Numbered from the stretch's first letter, positions 1 to 5,063 are shown. The stretch is DNA of 5,063 nt from Campylobacteraceae bacterium (GCA_027079365.1 JALWVW010000208.1:1-5063); one strand, 5' to 3'. Numbers and translations are program-made. The notes: generated by a model from the letters alone, not told the origin.

Positions 1-7
1 CTACAAA

Positions 8-979
8 TTACTTCCGTAGCAACTCTGCCGCTTCCTTCGCATGATAAGTAATAATCATATCCGCTCCAGCTCGCTTGAACCCAAGCAAGGTCTCCATCAT
101 CACCGCGTCGTAGTCTATCACACCAGCCTTGGCAGCCATTTTAAGCATAGAGTACTCACCACTGACATTGTAAACAGCCAATGGCAAGGTGGTGTTCTCT
201 CTGACATCACGGATGATATCCATATAGGCCAAGGCTGGTTTGACCATAAGGATGTCTGCGCCCTCCAGTTCGTCTGCTACGGACTCTGCGATCGCTTCAC
301 GACGATTGGCTGGGTTCATCTGGTAGCTTTTTCTGTCACCTTTTCCTGGAGCGGACTCTGCTACATCGCGGAAGGGGCCGTAGTAGGCGGAGGCGAACTT
401 GGTGGAGTAGCTCATAATAGGTAGGTTCTCAAACCCTGCACCATCCAGTCCTGCTCGGATCGCTTGGATCATCCCATCCATCATACCAGATGGGGCTATC
501 ATGTCAACGCCTGCCTTGGCATGGACAATAGCTTGTTTGGCTAGGTTGTCAAGTGTAATGTCATTGTCAACCGTCTCTAGTATAGGGTCGAGTACACCGC
601 AATGTCCATGGTCTGTGTATTCACAGAAGCAGAGGTCTGTGACAACGAACATGTCAGGGTGTGCCGCCTTGACAGTGCGTACTGTCTCAGTCATGATCCC
701 ATGCTCACACATCGCATCGCTGCCTACGGAGTCTTTGACATCTGGGATACCAAAGAGGATGATAGACCTGATACCCAAATCTTTCAGTACCTCACACTCT
801 TTGACGATCTCATCGATACTCATCTGATAAACACCCGGCATGGAACCCACCTCATCCCTAATCCCCTCACCACTTCTGGCAAATAGTGGATAGATGAAAT
901 CATCGACACGCAAATGGGTCTCCTGAAGCAGATCGCGCAGGACAGGATGGATCCTTTTTCTTCTAAAACGGGTAAACAT
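8..979 (-). CDS. hemB: Delta-aminolevulinic acid dehydratase (porphobilinogen synthase)
   Basis: Condenses two 5-aminolevulinate molecules into porphobilinogen, the second common step of haem and other tetrapyrrole synthesis, in the cytoplasm. The 323-residue product is full length for the family. Residues 115-128 carry the zinc-type cysteine cluster (C117, C119, C127 in DLCFCEYTDHGHCG), so this is a zinc-dependent rather than Asp-rich magnesium-only active site. The two Schiff-base lysines are K194 (in SYSTKF) and K247 (in ILMVKPALAY). E232 matches the allosteric magnesium-site Glu of the E. coli enzyme. I chose the ATG at 979 because the protein then begins MFTRFRRKR, as Campylobacterota HemB does, and CAAGG lies 6 nt upstream. 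In-frame upstream starts (ATG 1009, TTG 1018) would add 10 or 13 residues; an AGGAG (1022-1026) precedes them but is badly spaced. The gene is divergent from ribA. The stop codon is at 8-10, with no terminator visible in the few bases beyond. Confidence 0.97.
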   Translation of the reverse strand: MFTRFRRKRIHPVLRDLLQETHLRVDDFIYPLFARSGEGIRDEVGSMPGVYQMSIDEIVKECEVLKDLGIRSIILFGIPDVKDSVGSDAMCEHGIMTETVRTVKAAHPDMFVVTDLCFCEYTDHGHCGVLDPILETVDNDITLDNLAKQAIVHAKAGVDMIAPSGMMDGMIQAIRAGLDGAGFENLPIMSYSTKFASAYYGPFRDVAESAPGKGDRKSYQMNPANRREAIAESVADELEGADILMVKPALAYMDIIRDVRENTTLPLAVYNVSGEYSMLKMAAKAGVIDYDAVMMETLLGFKRAGADMIITYHAKEAAELLRK

Positions 980-985
980 AGCTAG

Positions 986-990
986 CCTTG
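986..990 (-). promoter_or_regulatory. Ribosome binding site deciding the hemB start
   Basis: CAAGG on the minus strand lies 6 nt before the ATG at 977-979. This normal spacing supports the start that gives the family-typical N-terminus over the two upstream in-frame starts. Confidence 0.5.
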
Positions 991-1007
991 CATAAATAAT
1001 TTTTAAC

Positions 1008-1013
1008 ATTTTA
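1008..1013 (-). promoter_or_regulatory. Candidate -10 box for hemB
   Basis: TAAAAT on the minus strand matches the sigma-70 -10 consensus at five of six bases and follows a T run (1017-1021). Transcription would begin near 1001, leaving a leader of roughly 22 nt that still contains the CAAGG site before the ATG at 979. No -35 box is evident; Campylobacterota sigma-70 promoters generally lack a conserved one and rely on T-rich upstream DNA. This placement is inference from spacing, and it would be wrong if translation really starts at 1009 or 1018. Confidence 0.4.
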
Positions 1014-1022
1014 GCCAAAAAC

Positions 1023-1071
1023 TCCTAATTACTCATCCCCAATTCCTCATTTCTAATTTCTAATTTCTAAT
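1023..1071. repeat. Seven tandem degenerate heptanucleotide repeats
   Basis: On the plus strand the units are TCCTAAT, TACTCAT, CCCCAAT, TCCTCAT and then three perfect TTCTAAT copies (1051-1071), exactly 49 bp with no gaps. Positions 3 (C), 6 (A) and 7 (T) are the same in all seven units, so the consensus is NNCNNAT, approximately TTCTAAT. On the minus strand it reads ATTAGAA-like. The array fills the space between the two divergent candidate -10 boxes: 9 nt separate it from the hemB box and 8 nt from the ribA box. It therefore covers the place where -35 and upstream promoter elements would lie for both genes. The repeat itself is read directly; any regulatory role is inference. Confidence 0.85.
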
Positions 1072-1079
1072 TCTTACTG

Positions 1080-1085
1080 TATAAT
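1080..1085 (+). promoter_or_regulatory. -10 box of ribA, implying a leaderless mRNA
   Basis: A perfect TATAAT, preceded directly by TG (1078-1079), ends only 6 nt before the ribA ATG at 1092. Initiation at the usual 6-8 nt downstream of the -10 box would put the first transcribed base at or next to the A of the start codon. No Shine-Dalgarno sequence lies between the box and the ATG, which fits a leaderless transcript. No clear -35 hexamer is present; that region is the heptad array. Confidence 0.6.
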
Positions 1086-1091
1086 CCCGCT

Positions 1092-1664
1092 ATGAACAAG
1101 ATCGATATATCACAAATCGCCTCCCTGCCTACAAAATACGGTACCTTCAAGATACAGGCATTCAAAGAGGGAGAGAAAGAGCATTTGGCTATTTTTACAG
1201 AGAACATCCAGGCACTTGATGCACCTATCGTACGCGTACACTCTGAGTGTCTGACCGGAGATGCACTGGGCTCACTCAAGTGTGACTGCGGCGAGCAGCT
1301 GCACACTGCACTGGAAATCATCGCACAGGCAGGTGGTATGGTCATCTATCACAGGCAGGAGGGCAGAAATATAGGACTCTTGAACAAGGTTAATGCCTAT
1401 GCACTTCAGGATCAGGGTCTAGATACTGTCGCTGCCAACCACCAGCTGGGGTTCAAAGCAGACGAGAGAACTTATGGTGTCATCCAAACGATACTGGATC
1501 ATTTCGGTATCCATACGATCAAACTGCTCACCAACAACCCTGACAAGATCCGCTCTCTCTCCAATATAGAGCTTAGAGAGATCCTTCCCCTCATCACAGA
1601 GCCAAACCCACACAATCAAGACTATCTTCATGTCAAAAAATCCAAAATGGGACACAGGCTCTAA
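1092..1664 (+). CDS. ribA: GTP cyclohydrolase II
   Basis: Opens the imidazole ring of GTP, releasing formate and pyrophosphate, to give 2,5-diamino-6-ribosylamino-4(3H)-pyrimidinone 5'-phosphate, the first committed step of riboflavin synthesis. The 190 residues align along the whole length of stand-alone E. coli RibA (196 aa), so this is not the RibBA fusion. Zinc ligands are C53, C64 and C66 (HSECLTGDALGSLKCDCG). The catalytic stretch YHRQEGRNIGLLNK spans 86-99, the conserved Tyr is Y103 (NAYALQDQG), the catalytic Arg is R126 (ADER), and LLTNNPDKI lies at 145-153. The start is set by the family N-terminus; no alternative ATG nearby has a ribosome binding site. It is the first gene of a five-gene operon and stops 1 nt before rsmG. 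No FMN riboswitch precedes it. Some Campylobacterota also carry a second ribA-like domain in RibBA; this cannot be judged here. Confidence 0.97.
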   Translation: MNKIDISQIASLPTKYGTFKIQAFKEGEKEHLAIFTENIQALDAPIVRVHSECLTGDALGSLKCDCGEQLHTALEIIAQAGGMVIYHRQEGRNIGLLNKVNAYALQDQGLDTVAANHQLGFKADERTYGVIQTILDHFGIHTIKLLTNNPDKIRSLSNIELREILPLITEPNPHNQDYLHVKKSKMGHRL

Positions 1665-1665
1665 G

Positions 1666-2250
1666 ATGAACCTCTCGCAGTATCTCGCTAGAGCAGAGAT
1701 CAGCATCTCCAAAGAGACACTGTTCAAACTCGAACAGTTTACTACCCTACTGCATGAATGGAATCAGATCCACAATCTCACCGGAGCCAAAGACTTGGAT
1801 GCTATCTATGAAAATATCGTAGATTCCCTCTACCCCGTAACTTTTATAGATCCACCTGCCTCACTGCTGGATGTCGGTACTGGCGCAGGCTTTCCTGGGA
1901 TGGCTCTGGGTATCTATTTTGACAGGACAGACACTGTACTCTGCGAACCACTCAACAAGCGAGCCTCTTTCCTGAAATTTGTCATCATGGTACTGGAACT
2001 CAAAAACATCACCGTTGCCAAGATAAGGGTAGAGAAGCTACAGCATACCCCTTTTGCACTAATCAGCTCAAGAGCGGTCACAGACACGCAGCTTCTTCTG
2101 AAGATCACCACAGAGGTCAGCGATAAAAATACCCAGTATCTCTTTTACAAAGGTTCCCAGGTTTTCGACGAGATCAAGGCTTCGGACAATCAGCTAAACT
2201 ATGCTATAGTATCCAGAGACAAACGAAACTATTTATGGATAAAAACATGA
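1666..2250 (+). CDS. rsmG: 16S rRNA (guanine527-N7)-methyltransferase
   Basis: Transfers a methyl group from S-adenosylmethionine to N7 of G527 (E. coli numbering) in the 530 loop of 16S rRNA; in other bacteria its loss gives low-level streptomycin resistance. The 194-residue product has the family layout: an N-terminal helical part with LLHEWNQIHNLTGAK (28-42), SAM motif I LLDVGTGAGFPGMALGI (67-83), the acidic motif CEPLNKRASFLKF (93-105), ISSRAVTD (133-140) and the closing YLFYKG (158-163). I prefer the ATG at 1666, 1 nt after the ribA stop, because the protein then begins close to the conserved core; an AGG lies 8 nt upstream. An in-frame ATG at 1630 would add 12 residues inside ribA without a better ribosome binding site. 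The 3' end overlaps the next gene by an ATGA. Also known as gidB. Confidence 0.93.
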   Translation: MNLSQYLARAEISISKETLFKLEQFTTLLHEWNQIHNLTGAKDLDAIYENIVDSLYPVTFIDPPASLLDVGTGAGFPGMALGIYFDRTDTVLCEPLNKRASFLKFVIMVLELKNITVAKIRVEKLQHTPFALISSRAVTDTQLLLKITTEVSDKNTQYLFYKGSQVFDEIKASDNQLNYAIVSRDKRNYLWIKT

Positions 2251-2462
2251 TACTGAAATTGATTTTACTGGGTATTGTCATGGTGGCTGTATATAAATTT
2301 GTGGGCGGCACTACTGCACTCTCCTCTTCTGAAAAAGAGCAGAGTGAAAATGATGCCGATGCCTTGGAAGAGTGCCATACCTGTGGTACCTATGTCACAC
2401 GAAGAGAGAGTATCATCGTCAAAGGAAAGTACTACTGCTCCAAAGAGTGCTTACCGGGATAA
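2247..2462 (+). CDS. PP0621-type small membrane-anchored four-cysteine protein
   Basis: A 71-residue protein with one hydrophobic N-terminal segment (about 2-18), an acidic Ser/Glu-rich linker (about 26-42) and a small C-terminal knuckle with cysteines at C43, C46, C64 and C68 (CHTC, then 17 residues, then CSKEC). The pattern suits a single zinc ion in a treble-clef or zinc-ribbon-like fold. This layout (one membrane helix plus a tail with CxxC and a YYCS motif) matches what annotation pipelines name the PP0621 family, whose function is unknown as far as I know. The knuckle would face the cytoplasm if the helix is a simple anchor, but topology is not determined. The start at 2247 makes a 4-nt ATGA overlap with the rsmG stop, typical of translational coupling. 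An ATG at 2235 would add four residues and has no ribosome binding site. Confidence 0.8.
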   Translation: MILKLILLGIVMVAVYKFVGGTTALSSSEKEQSENDADALEECHTCGTYVTRRESIIVKGKYYCSKECLPG

Positions 2463-2467
2463 AGGAG
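2461..2467 (+). promoter_or_regulatory. Strong Shine-Dalgarno deciding the 2473 start
   Basis: AAAGGAG, whose first two bases are the last two of the preceding TAA stop, lies 5 nt before ATG 2473. It is the best ribosome binding site in the operon. It shows that the open frame running from 2275 is really used only from 2473; the earlier part of that frame is a shadow of the four-cysteine gene. Confidence 0.8.
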
Positions 2468-2472
2468 ACATC

Positions 2473-2859
2473 ATGCTGATATTTGGACACCCCTGGGTGC
2501 AAACACCCTCGTTTAAAAAAGTATTTTCACAAGAGGATATCGCCAAGGTCTCTTCAGAAGAAGTCACTCTGCTGGAACCGCTCAGTGACTCTATTGCCTT
2601 GGCGCAGTATTGTCAGATGCAGCAGAAGAGCTTTGCGGTGACAGTCAATACTATTACAGAAGCGCTGTTTGCCAATGCACTTGGCAGTCGCTATATCATC
2701 TGCCAACAGGAAGATGCAATCAAGATCCAATCTATCGCGCAGGAGTATCTTTTTGATACCAAAGTCTTGACCCTCATCAGCAGCGAAAAAGAGATCCAGA
2801 AAATGGCAGAACATGGCATCGACGGCGTACTCTTCCCTAAAGCGATCATAGTAGACTAA
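2473..2859 (+). CDS. Conserved-looking 128-aa protein of unknown function
   Basis: I cannot assign a function. The product is soluble, with no signal peptide, membrane helix or cysteine cluster. It begins MLIFGHPWVQTP and ends GIDGVLFPKAIIVD. Its second half alternates short hydrophobic strands with amphipathic helices: SFAVTVNT, EALFANALG, SRYIIC, EDAIKIQSIAQEYLF, TKVLTLIS, SEKEIQKMAEHG, IDGVLFPKAI. Such a beta-alpha rhythm, with an 'ANALGSRYII' step and a 'GIDGVLF' strand, recalls part of a TIM barrel or a small Rossmann-like domain, but no phosphate-binding or catalytic signature is visible. From memory, similar short proteins occur beside ribA/rsmG in related Campylobacterota; that recollection is not checked. 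It sits 10 nt after the four-cysteine gene and 8 nt before the lipoprotein gene, so it is an operon member. The start is fixed by the AAAGGAG at 2461-2467. Confidence 0.82.
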   Translation: MLIFGHPWVQTPSFKKVFSQEDIAKVSSEEVTLLEPLSDSIALAQYCQMQQKSFAVTVNTITEALFANALGSRYIICQQEDAIKIQSIAQEYLFDTKVLTLISSEKEIQKMAEHGIDGVLFPKAIIVD

Positions 2860-2867
2860 AGCCTCTT

Positions 2868-3410
2868 ATGCAACGGTGGATAACCAGGCTGCTGCCACTC
2901 CTTTTCTTGACAGCATGCGCACCTCATTTTGATCCCTCATCAACCACCACACAAGAACATACACTCTATATCCAACTTAAAAAAACAGTGAAAGGCATCG
3001 ATGCCGCAGAGGCAAGGCGCCTCTCCAGAGAAGCGATCCTTTACAGTAGAAAATTGGCCACGAAATATAAAGTTTCAACCCCACCTTTGGTACATAATTT
3101 TCTGGTCAATGTTGGCATGAAAGAGCGAGGGCTCTGCTACCAGTGGAGTGATGATCTCTATGCACATCTTCACTCTTTTCATTTTCAAAGCATACAGCTC
3201 AAACCTGTCGGTGCCAATATCAAAAAATACTGGAGTGAACACAATGCCCTCGTAGTGCTGCCAAGAAATGATGATACTATGCACTATGGTGTACTGCTGG
3301 ATCCATGGAGAGACTCAGGCACACTCTATTTTGTACCGATTTTAAAAGATCCTGCATACACATGGCGCATCAGAACAGACAGGTGTGCGGTCTATCAAAA
3401 TGGCAAATAG
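2868..3410 (+). CDS. Putative lipoprotein with a possible Cys-His-Asp triad
   Basis: A 180-residue protein with a short basic start (MQRWITR), a hydrophobic stretch and the lipobox LTAC, so signal peptidase II should cleave before C17 and a lipid would anchor the protein. Ala at +2 fits the outer membrane under the E. coli sorting rule, which may not hold here. The mature part has a helical region (about 43-67), then GLCYQWSDDLYAHL (88-101), SEHNALVVLP (123-132) and GVLLDPWRDSGTLYF (141-155). C90, H125 and D145 occur in the order and kind of setting seen in transglutaminase or papain-like folds, where Cys attacks an amide, His activates it and Asp follows in the next strand. Enzyme activity is inference; it may be an inactive or binding relative. 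There is no strong ribosome binding site, so translation is probably coupled to the gene 8 nt upstream. The last 16 nt overlap the end of pabB on the other strand. Confidence 0.85.
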   Translation: MQRWITRLLPLLFLTACAPHFDPSSTTTQEHTLYIQLKKTVKGIDAAEARRLSREAILYSRKLATKYKVSTPPLVHNFLVNVGMKERGLCYQWSDDLYAHLHSFHFQSIQLKPVGANIKKYWSEHNALVVLPRNDDTMHYGVLLDPWRDSGTLYFVPILKDPAYTWRIRTDRCAVYQNGK

Positions 3411-4366
3411 ATTTTATCGATCAGCTCTTCATACTCAGACTGGGCATCTGAATCTATGGTGATACCGCCGCCGCTCTTATAGTAGAGTCTTCCCTCTTGC
3501 TGCTCTATAAAGCGTATCATCACAGCACTTCCCAGACTCTCCCCGTCAAAGACCCCAAATATACCTGTATAAAAATCCCTCTCATAGGTTTCGACACTGC
3601 GAATAATCTCTACAGTACTTCGCTTGGGGGTACCTGTGATAGAACCTGCCGGAAGCATCTGAGAGAGCAGTGTGCCGATACTATCTCTCCAGTCGGAGGG
3701 TAGTCTTGCACTGATCTTTGAACTCACCTGCAGGAGTGCTTTGTCTCCTGCTCTGACTCTCTCCACATACCGAAACTTCTCTACCCATACTTCACTGCCT
3801 ACGATTCCCAGATCATTGCGCATCAGATCGACGATCATCACATGCTCTGCCATCTCTTTATCATTGGTAAGAATCTGTGCTTTGGCATTGGGAAGCGTCG
3901 CATCAATGGTACCTTTCATTGGATAGGTAGAGATGGTATCACCCTCGATCTCAATAAATCTCTCGGGAGAAAAACAGATAAACTGATCTTTGAAATAGAG
4001 TTTGTACTTGGCTTTGGCACAGGTAAATATCTCTTTAAGTGAGAAGTTGCTTTCCACAGGGGTTTTACAAGTAAGATTGAGCAAATAGGTGTTACCCGAA
4101 CGGATCTCTTCAAGTATCTTCTCCAGCTTCTTTTTGTATGTTTCAAAAGAGGCCGGATGTTTGGAAAAAGTATATGGTTCTGTGCGTTTCTTGACAGGAT
4201 AGTTTCGCCGCCCCTCCAATTTATAAGAGATATCATTGTCCAGGCTCTCCAGTGGTTGCGCAAAGACCTTTTGCTTATCATAAGAGATGATAAAGAGAAA
4301 GGGCTTACGCTGTTTTCCAAGCGCATCTATTCTCTCAAACCCCTCCTTTTCATCAAGCCAATGCAT
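3395..4366 (-). CDS. pabB: Aminodeoxychorismate synthase component I
   Basis: Makes 4-amino-4-deoxychorismate from chorismate and ammonia; a glutaminase partner (PabA) normally supplies the ammonia and a lyase (PabC) then gives p-aminobenzoate for folate. Neither partner gene lies in the window. The 323 residues are the chorismate-binding domain with little N-terminal extension, shorter than E. coli PabB (about 450 aa). The signatures are: GNTYLLNLT (91-99), YPMKGT (148-153) with K151, AEHVMIVDLMRNDLG (173-187), LLQVSS (211-216), LPAGSITGTPK (238-248) and SGGGITIDSD (298-307) followed by EYEELI. The Lys of the MKGT motif is the covalent-intermediate Lys of PabB; anthranilate synthase TrpE has Ala there, which argues against TrpE. 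The start is uncertain: ATG 4366 is used here, and a TTG at 4378 would add four residues. Neither has a good ribosome binding site. It lies downstream of pyrB on the same strand. Confidence 0.92.
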   Translation of the reverse strand: MHWLDEKEGFERIDALGKQRKPFLFIISYDKQKVFAQPLESLDNDISYKLEGRRNYPVKKRTEPYTFSKHPASFETYKKKLEKILEEIRSGNTYLLNLTCKTPVESNFSLKEIFTCAKAKYKLYFKDQFICFSPERFIEIEGDTISTYPMKGTIDATLPNAKAQILTNDKEMAEHVMIVDLMRNDLGIVGSEVWVEKFRYVERVRAGDKALLQVSSKISARLPSDWRDSIGTLLSQMLPAGSITGTPKRSTVEIIRSVETYERDFYTGIFGVFDGESLGSAVMIRFIEQQEGRLYYKSGGGITIDSDAQSEYEELIDKIYLPF

Positions 4367-4408
4367 GCGTATACCCAAAAGGTAATCCGGGAAAAGTCAT
4401 CGTAGTAT

Positions 4409-5063
4409 CTACGAATCCAGTAAGAGCAGTTTCAAGATTGCCATTCTGACATAGACTCCATTCTTGACTTGCTCCAGCACCCTGCATCTGGGATCATCCA
4501 GCATCTCATCAGAGATATCTATATTGCGCATCACGGGCCCTGGATGCATCAATAGGATATCTCTCTTGCCCATACGCTTTTGGGTGATACAGTACTCTTT
4601 GGCATAGGCATCATAATCTTCAAAATGGGGAGTCTCGTGCCGCTCAAGCTGTGCACGAAGACTCATAACCACATCCACCTGATCCAACACCTCATCCAGT
4701 GATGCATACTGTGGTAGGTCATCCCTGTCAGGCATAAACTGTTCGGGCGCCACCAGGATCACCTTCATCCCCATACGGGTAAACAGCCGGATGCCCGAAC
4801 TTGCCACTCTTGAGCTGACCACATCCCCAATGATGGCAATAGTCTTACCCTGCACACTCCCACCAAAGTACTCCAGCATCGTAAAATAATCCAGGAGTGC
4901 CTGCGTAGGATGGGCATAGTTTCCTGCACCTGCATTGATCACAGGTGTCACCTGCATATCTGCCAGTATCTGGGGTGTATCATTCTCTGAATGTCGCACG
5001 ATCACCGCATCGGGCTCCATCGCGCACAGTGTAGTGAAGGTATCTTCCAGCGTCTCTCCTTTG
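4409..5063 (-). CDS. pyrB: Aspartate carbamoyltransferase catalytic subunit (5' end cut off)
   Basis: Joins carbamoyl phosphate and aspartate to give N-carbamoyl-aspartate, the committed step of pyrimidine synthesis. The last 217 residues are visible. The reading frame runs off the window at 5063, with AAA (5062-5060) as the first full codon; about 80-90 N-terminal residues are missing judging from the usual length of about 300. The visible part begins at KGETLEDT, whose Lys and Glu belong to the carbamoyl-phosphate site loop (SKGET) contributed to the neighbouring subunit. Then follow VIVRHSEND (R23), NYAHPTQALLD (H51, Q54), IIGDVVSSRVASS (R85), MSLRAQLERH (R136) and MHPGPVMRNIDI (173-184). 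The HPGPV form, in place of E. coli HPLPR, is that of the PyrI-independent, B. subtilis-like enzymes. The ATG at 5020 is internal (CAMEPDA), not the true start. It is probably co-transcribed with pabB. Confidence 0.96.
   Translation of the reverse strand, partial: KGETLEDTFTTLCAMEPDAVIVRHSENDTPQILADMQVTPVINAGAGNYAHPTQALLDYFTMLEYFGGSVQGKTIAIIGDVVSSRVASSGIRLFTRMGMKVILVAPEQFMPDRDDLPQYASLDEVLDQVDVVMSLRAQLERHETPHFEDYDAYAKEYCITQKRMGKRDILLMHPGPVMRNIDISDEMLDDPRCRVLEQVKNGVYVRMAILKLLLLDS

Noticed and set aside
41..886. Long plus-strand open frames opposite hemB (41-424, 501-827, 602-886)
   Set aside because: They lie wholly antisense to an unmistakable hemB, have no family-like sequence, and are explained by hemB codon use.
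1019..1091. FMN riboswitch upstream of ribA
   Set aside because: The -10 box lies 6 nt from the start codon, so there is no leader to hold the conserved multi-stem FMN element, and none of its sequence is visible.
1630..1665. rsmG starting at ATG 1630
   Set aside because: It would add 12 residues coded inside the end of ribA, with no better ribosome binding site. ATG 1666 gives the usual N-terminus and 1-nt coupling.
2275..2472. The 128-aa gene extended upstream to an ATG at 2275
   Set aside because: That part overlaps the four-cysteine gene in another frame and reads as low-complexity shadow sequence. The strong AAAGGAG at 2461 sets the start at 2473.
3397..3417. Possible bidirectional terminator (AAAAT ... 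ATTTT around the lipoprotein stop)
   Set aside because: The stem is only about five A-T pairs with a 9-nt loop, too weak for an intrinsic terminator.
3916..4326. 136-codon minus-strand frame inside pabB
   Set aside because: It is a frame-shifted shadow of pabB, rich in Arg, Leu and Ser, with no domain pattern.
3395..4366. Anthranilate or isochorismate synthase instead of PabB
   Set aside because: The Lys in the YPMKGT motif is characteristic of PabB, and no trp or menaquinone genes are adjacent.
1..5063. Mobile elements, CRISPR, defence genes, tRNA or rRNA
   Set aside because: No transposase, long inverted repeats, spaced direct repeats or RNA-gene features were seen; coding density and composition look uniform throughout.

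Overview
The window looks like a piece of a Campylobacterota (Epsilonproteobacteria) chromosome, most likely a Sulfurovum/Sulfurimonas-type marine or vent bacterium. I infer this from three things: the style of the HemB, RibA, RsmG and PabB sequences, a stand-alone short PabB, and two small unknown genes (128 aa and a 180-aa lipoprotein) that I recall from that phylum. Base composition is near balanced by eye, in the mid-to-upper 40s % GC. I could not search a database, so the placement is a judgement from protein sequence. The window is housekeeping DNA: no mobile element, CRISPR array, tRNA or rRNA was seen.

Layout. Positions 8-979 (minus strand) hold hemB for haem/tetrapyrrole synthesis. 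Positions 980-1091 are a short divergent intergenic region. It contains seven tandem degenerate 7-bp repeats (1023-1071), flanked at nearly equal distance by a candidate -10 box for hemB (1008-1013) and one for ribA (1080-1085). Positions 1092-3410 (plus strand) are a compact five-gene operon: ribA (riboflavin), rsmG (16S rRNA methylation), a tiny membrane-anchored four-cysteine protein of PP0621 type, an unrecognised 128-aa cytoplasmic protein, and a lipoprotein with a possible Cys-His-Asp triad. Positions 3395-4366 (minus strand) hold pabB (folate branch from chorismate), whose 3' end overlaps the lipoprotein gene by 16 nt. Positions 4409-5063 (minus strand) hold pyrB (pyrimidine synthesis), cut by the window edge at its 5' end.

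How it works together. The recognisable genes serve biosynthesis of cofactors (haem, flavin, folate) and pyrimidines, plus ribosome maturation. pyrB and pabB run in the same direction with a short gap and are probably co-transcribed. The ribA operon has gaps of 1, -4, 10 and 8 nt, which suggests translational coupling. No biochemical link between its known members and its three uncharacterised members can be read from the sequence.

Most worth a second look: the heptad array shared by two divergent promoters, the probably leaderless ribA mRNA, the lipoprotein with a conserved-looking catalytic-type triad, and the 128-aa orphan protein. I found no clearly novel multi-gene system.
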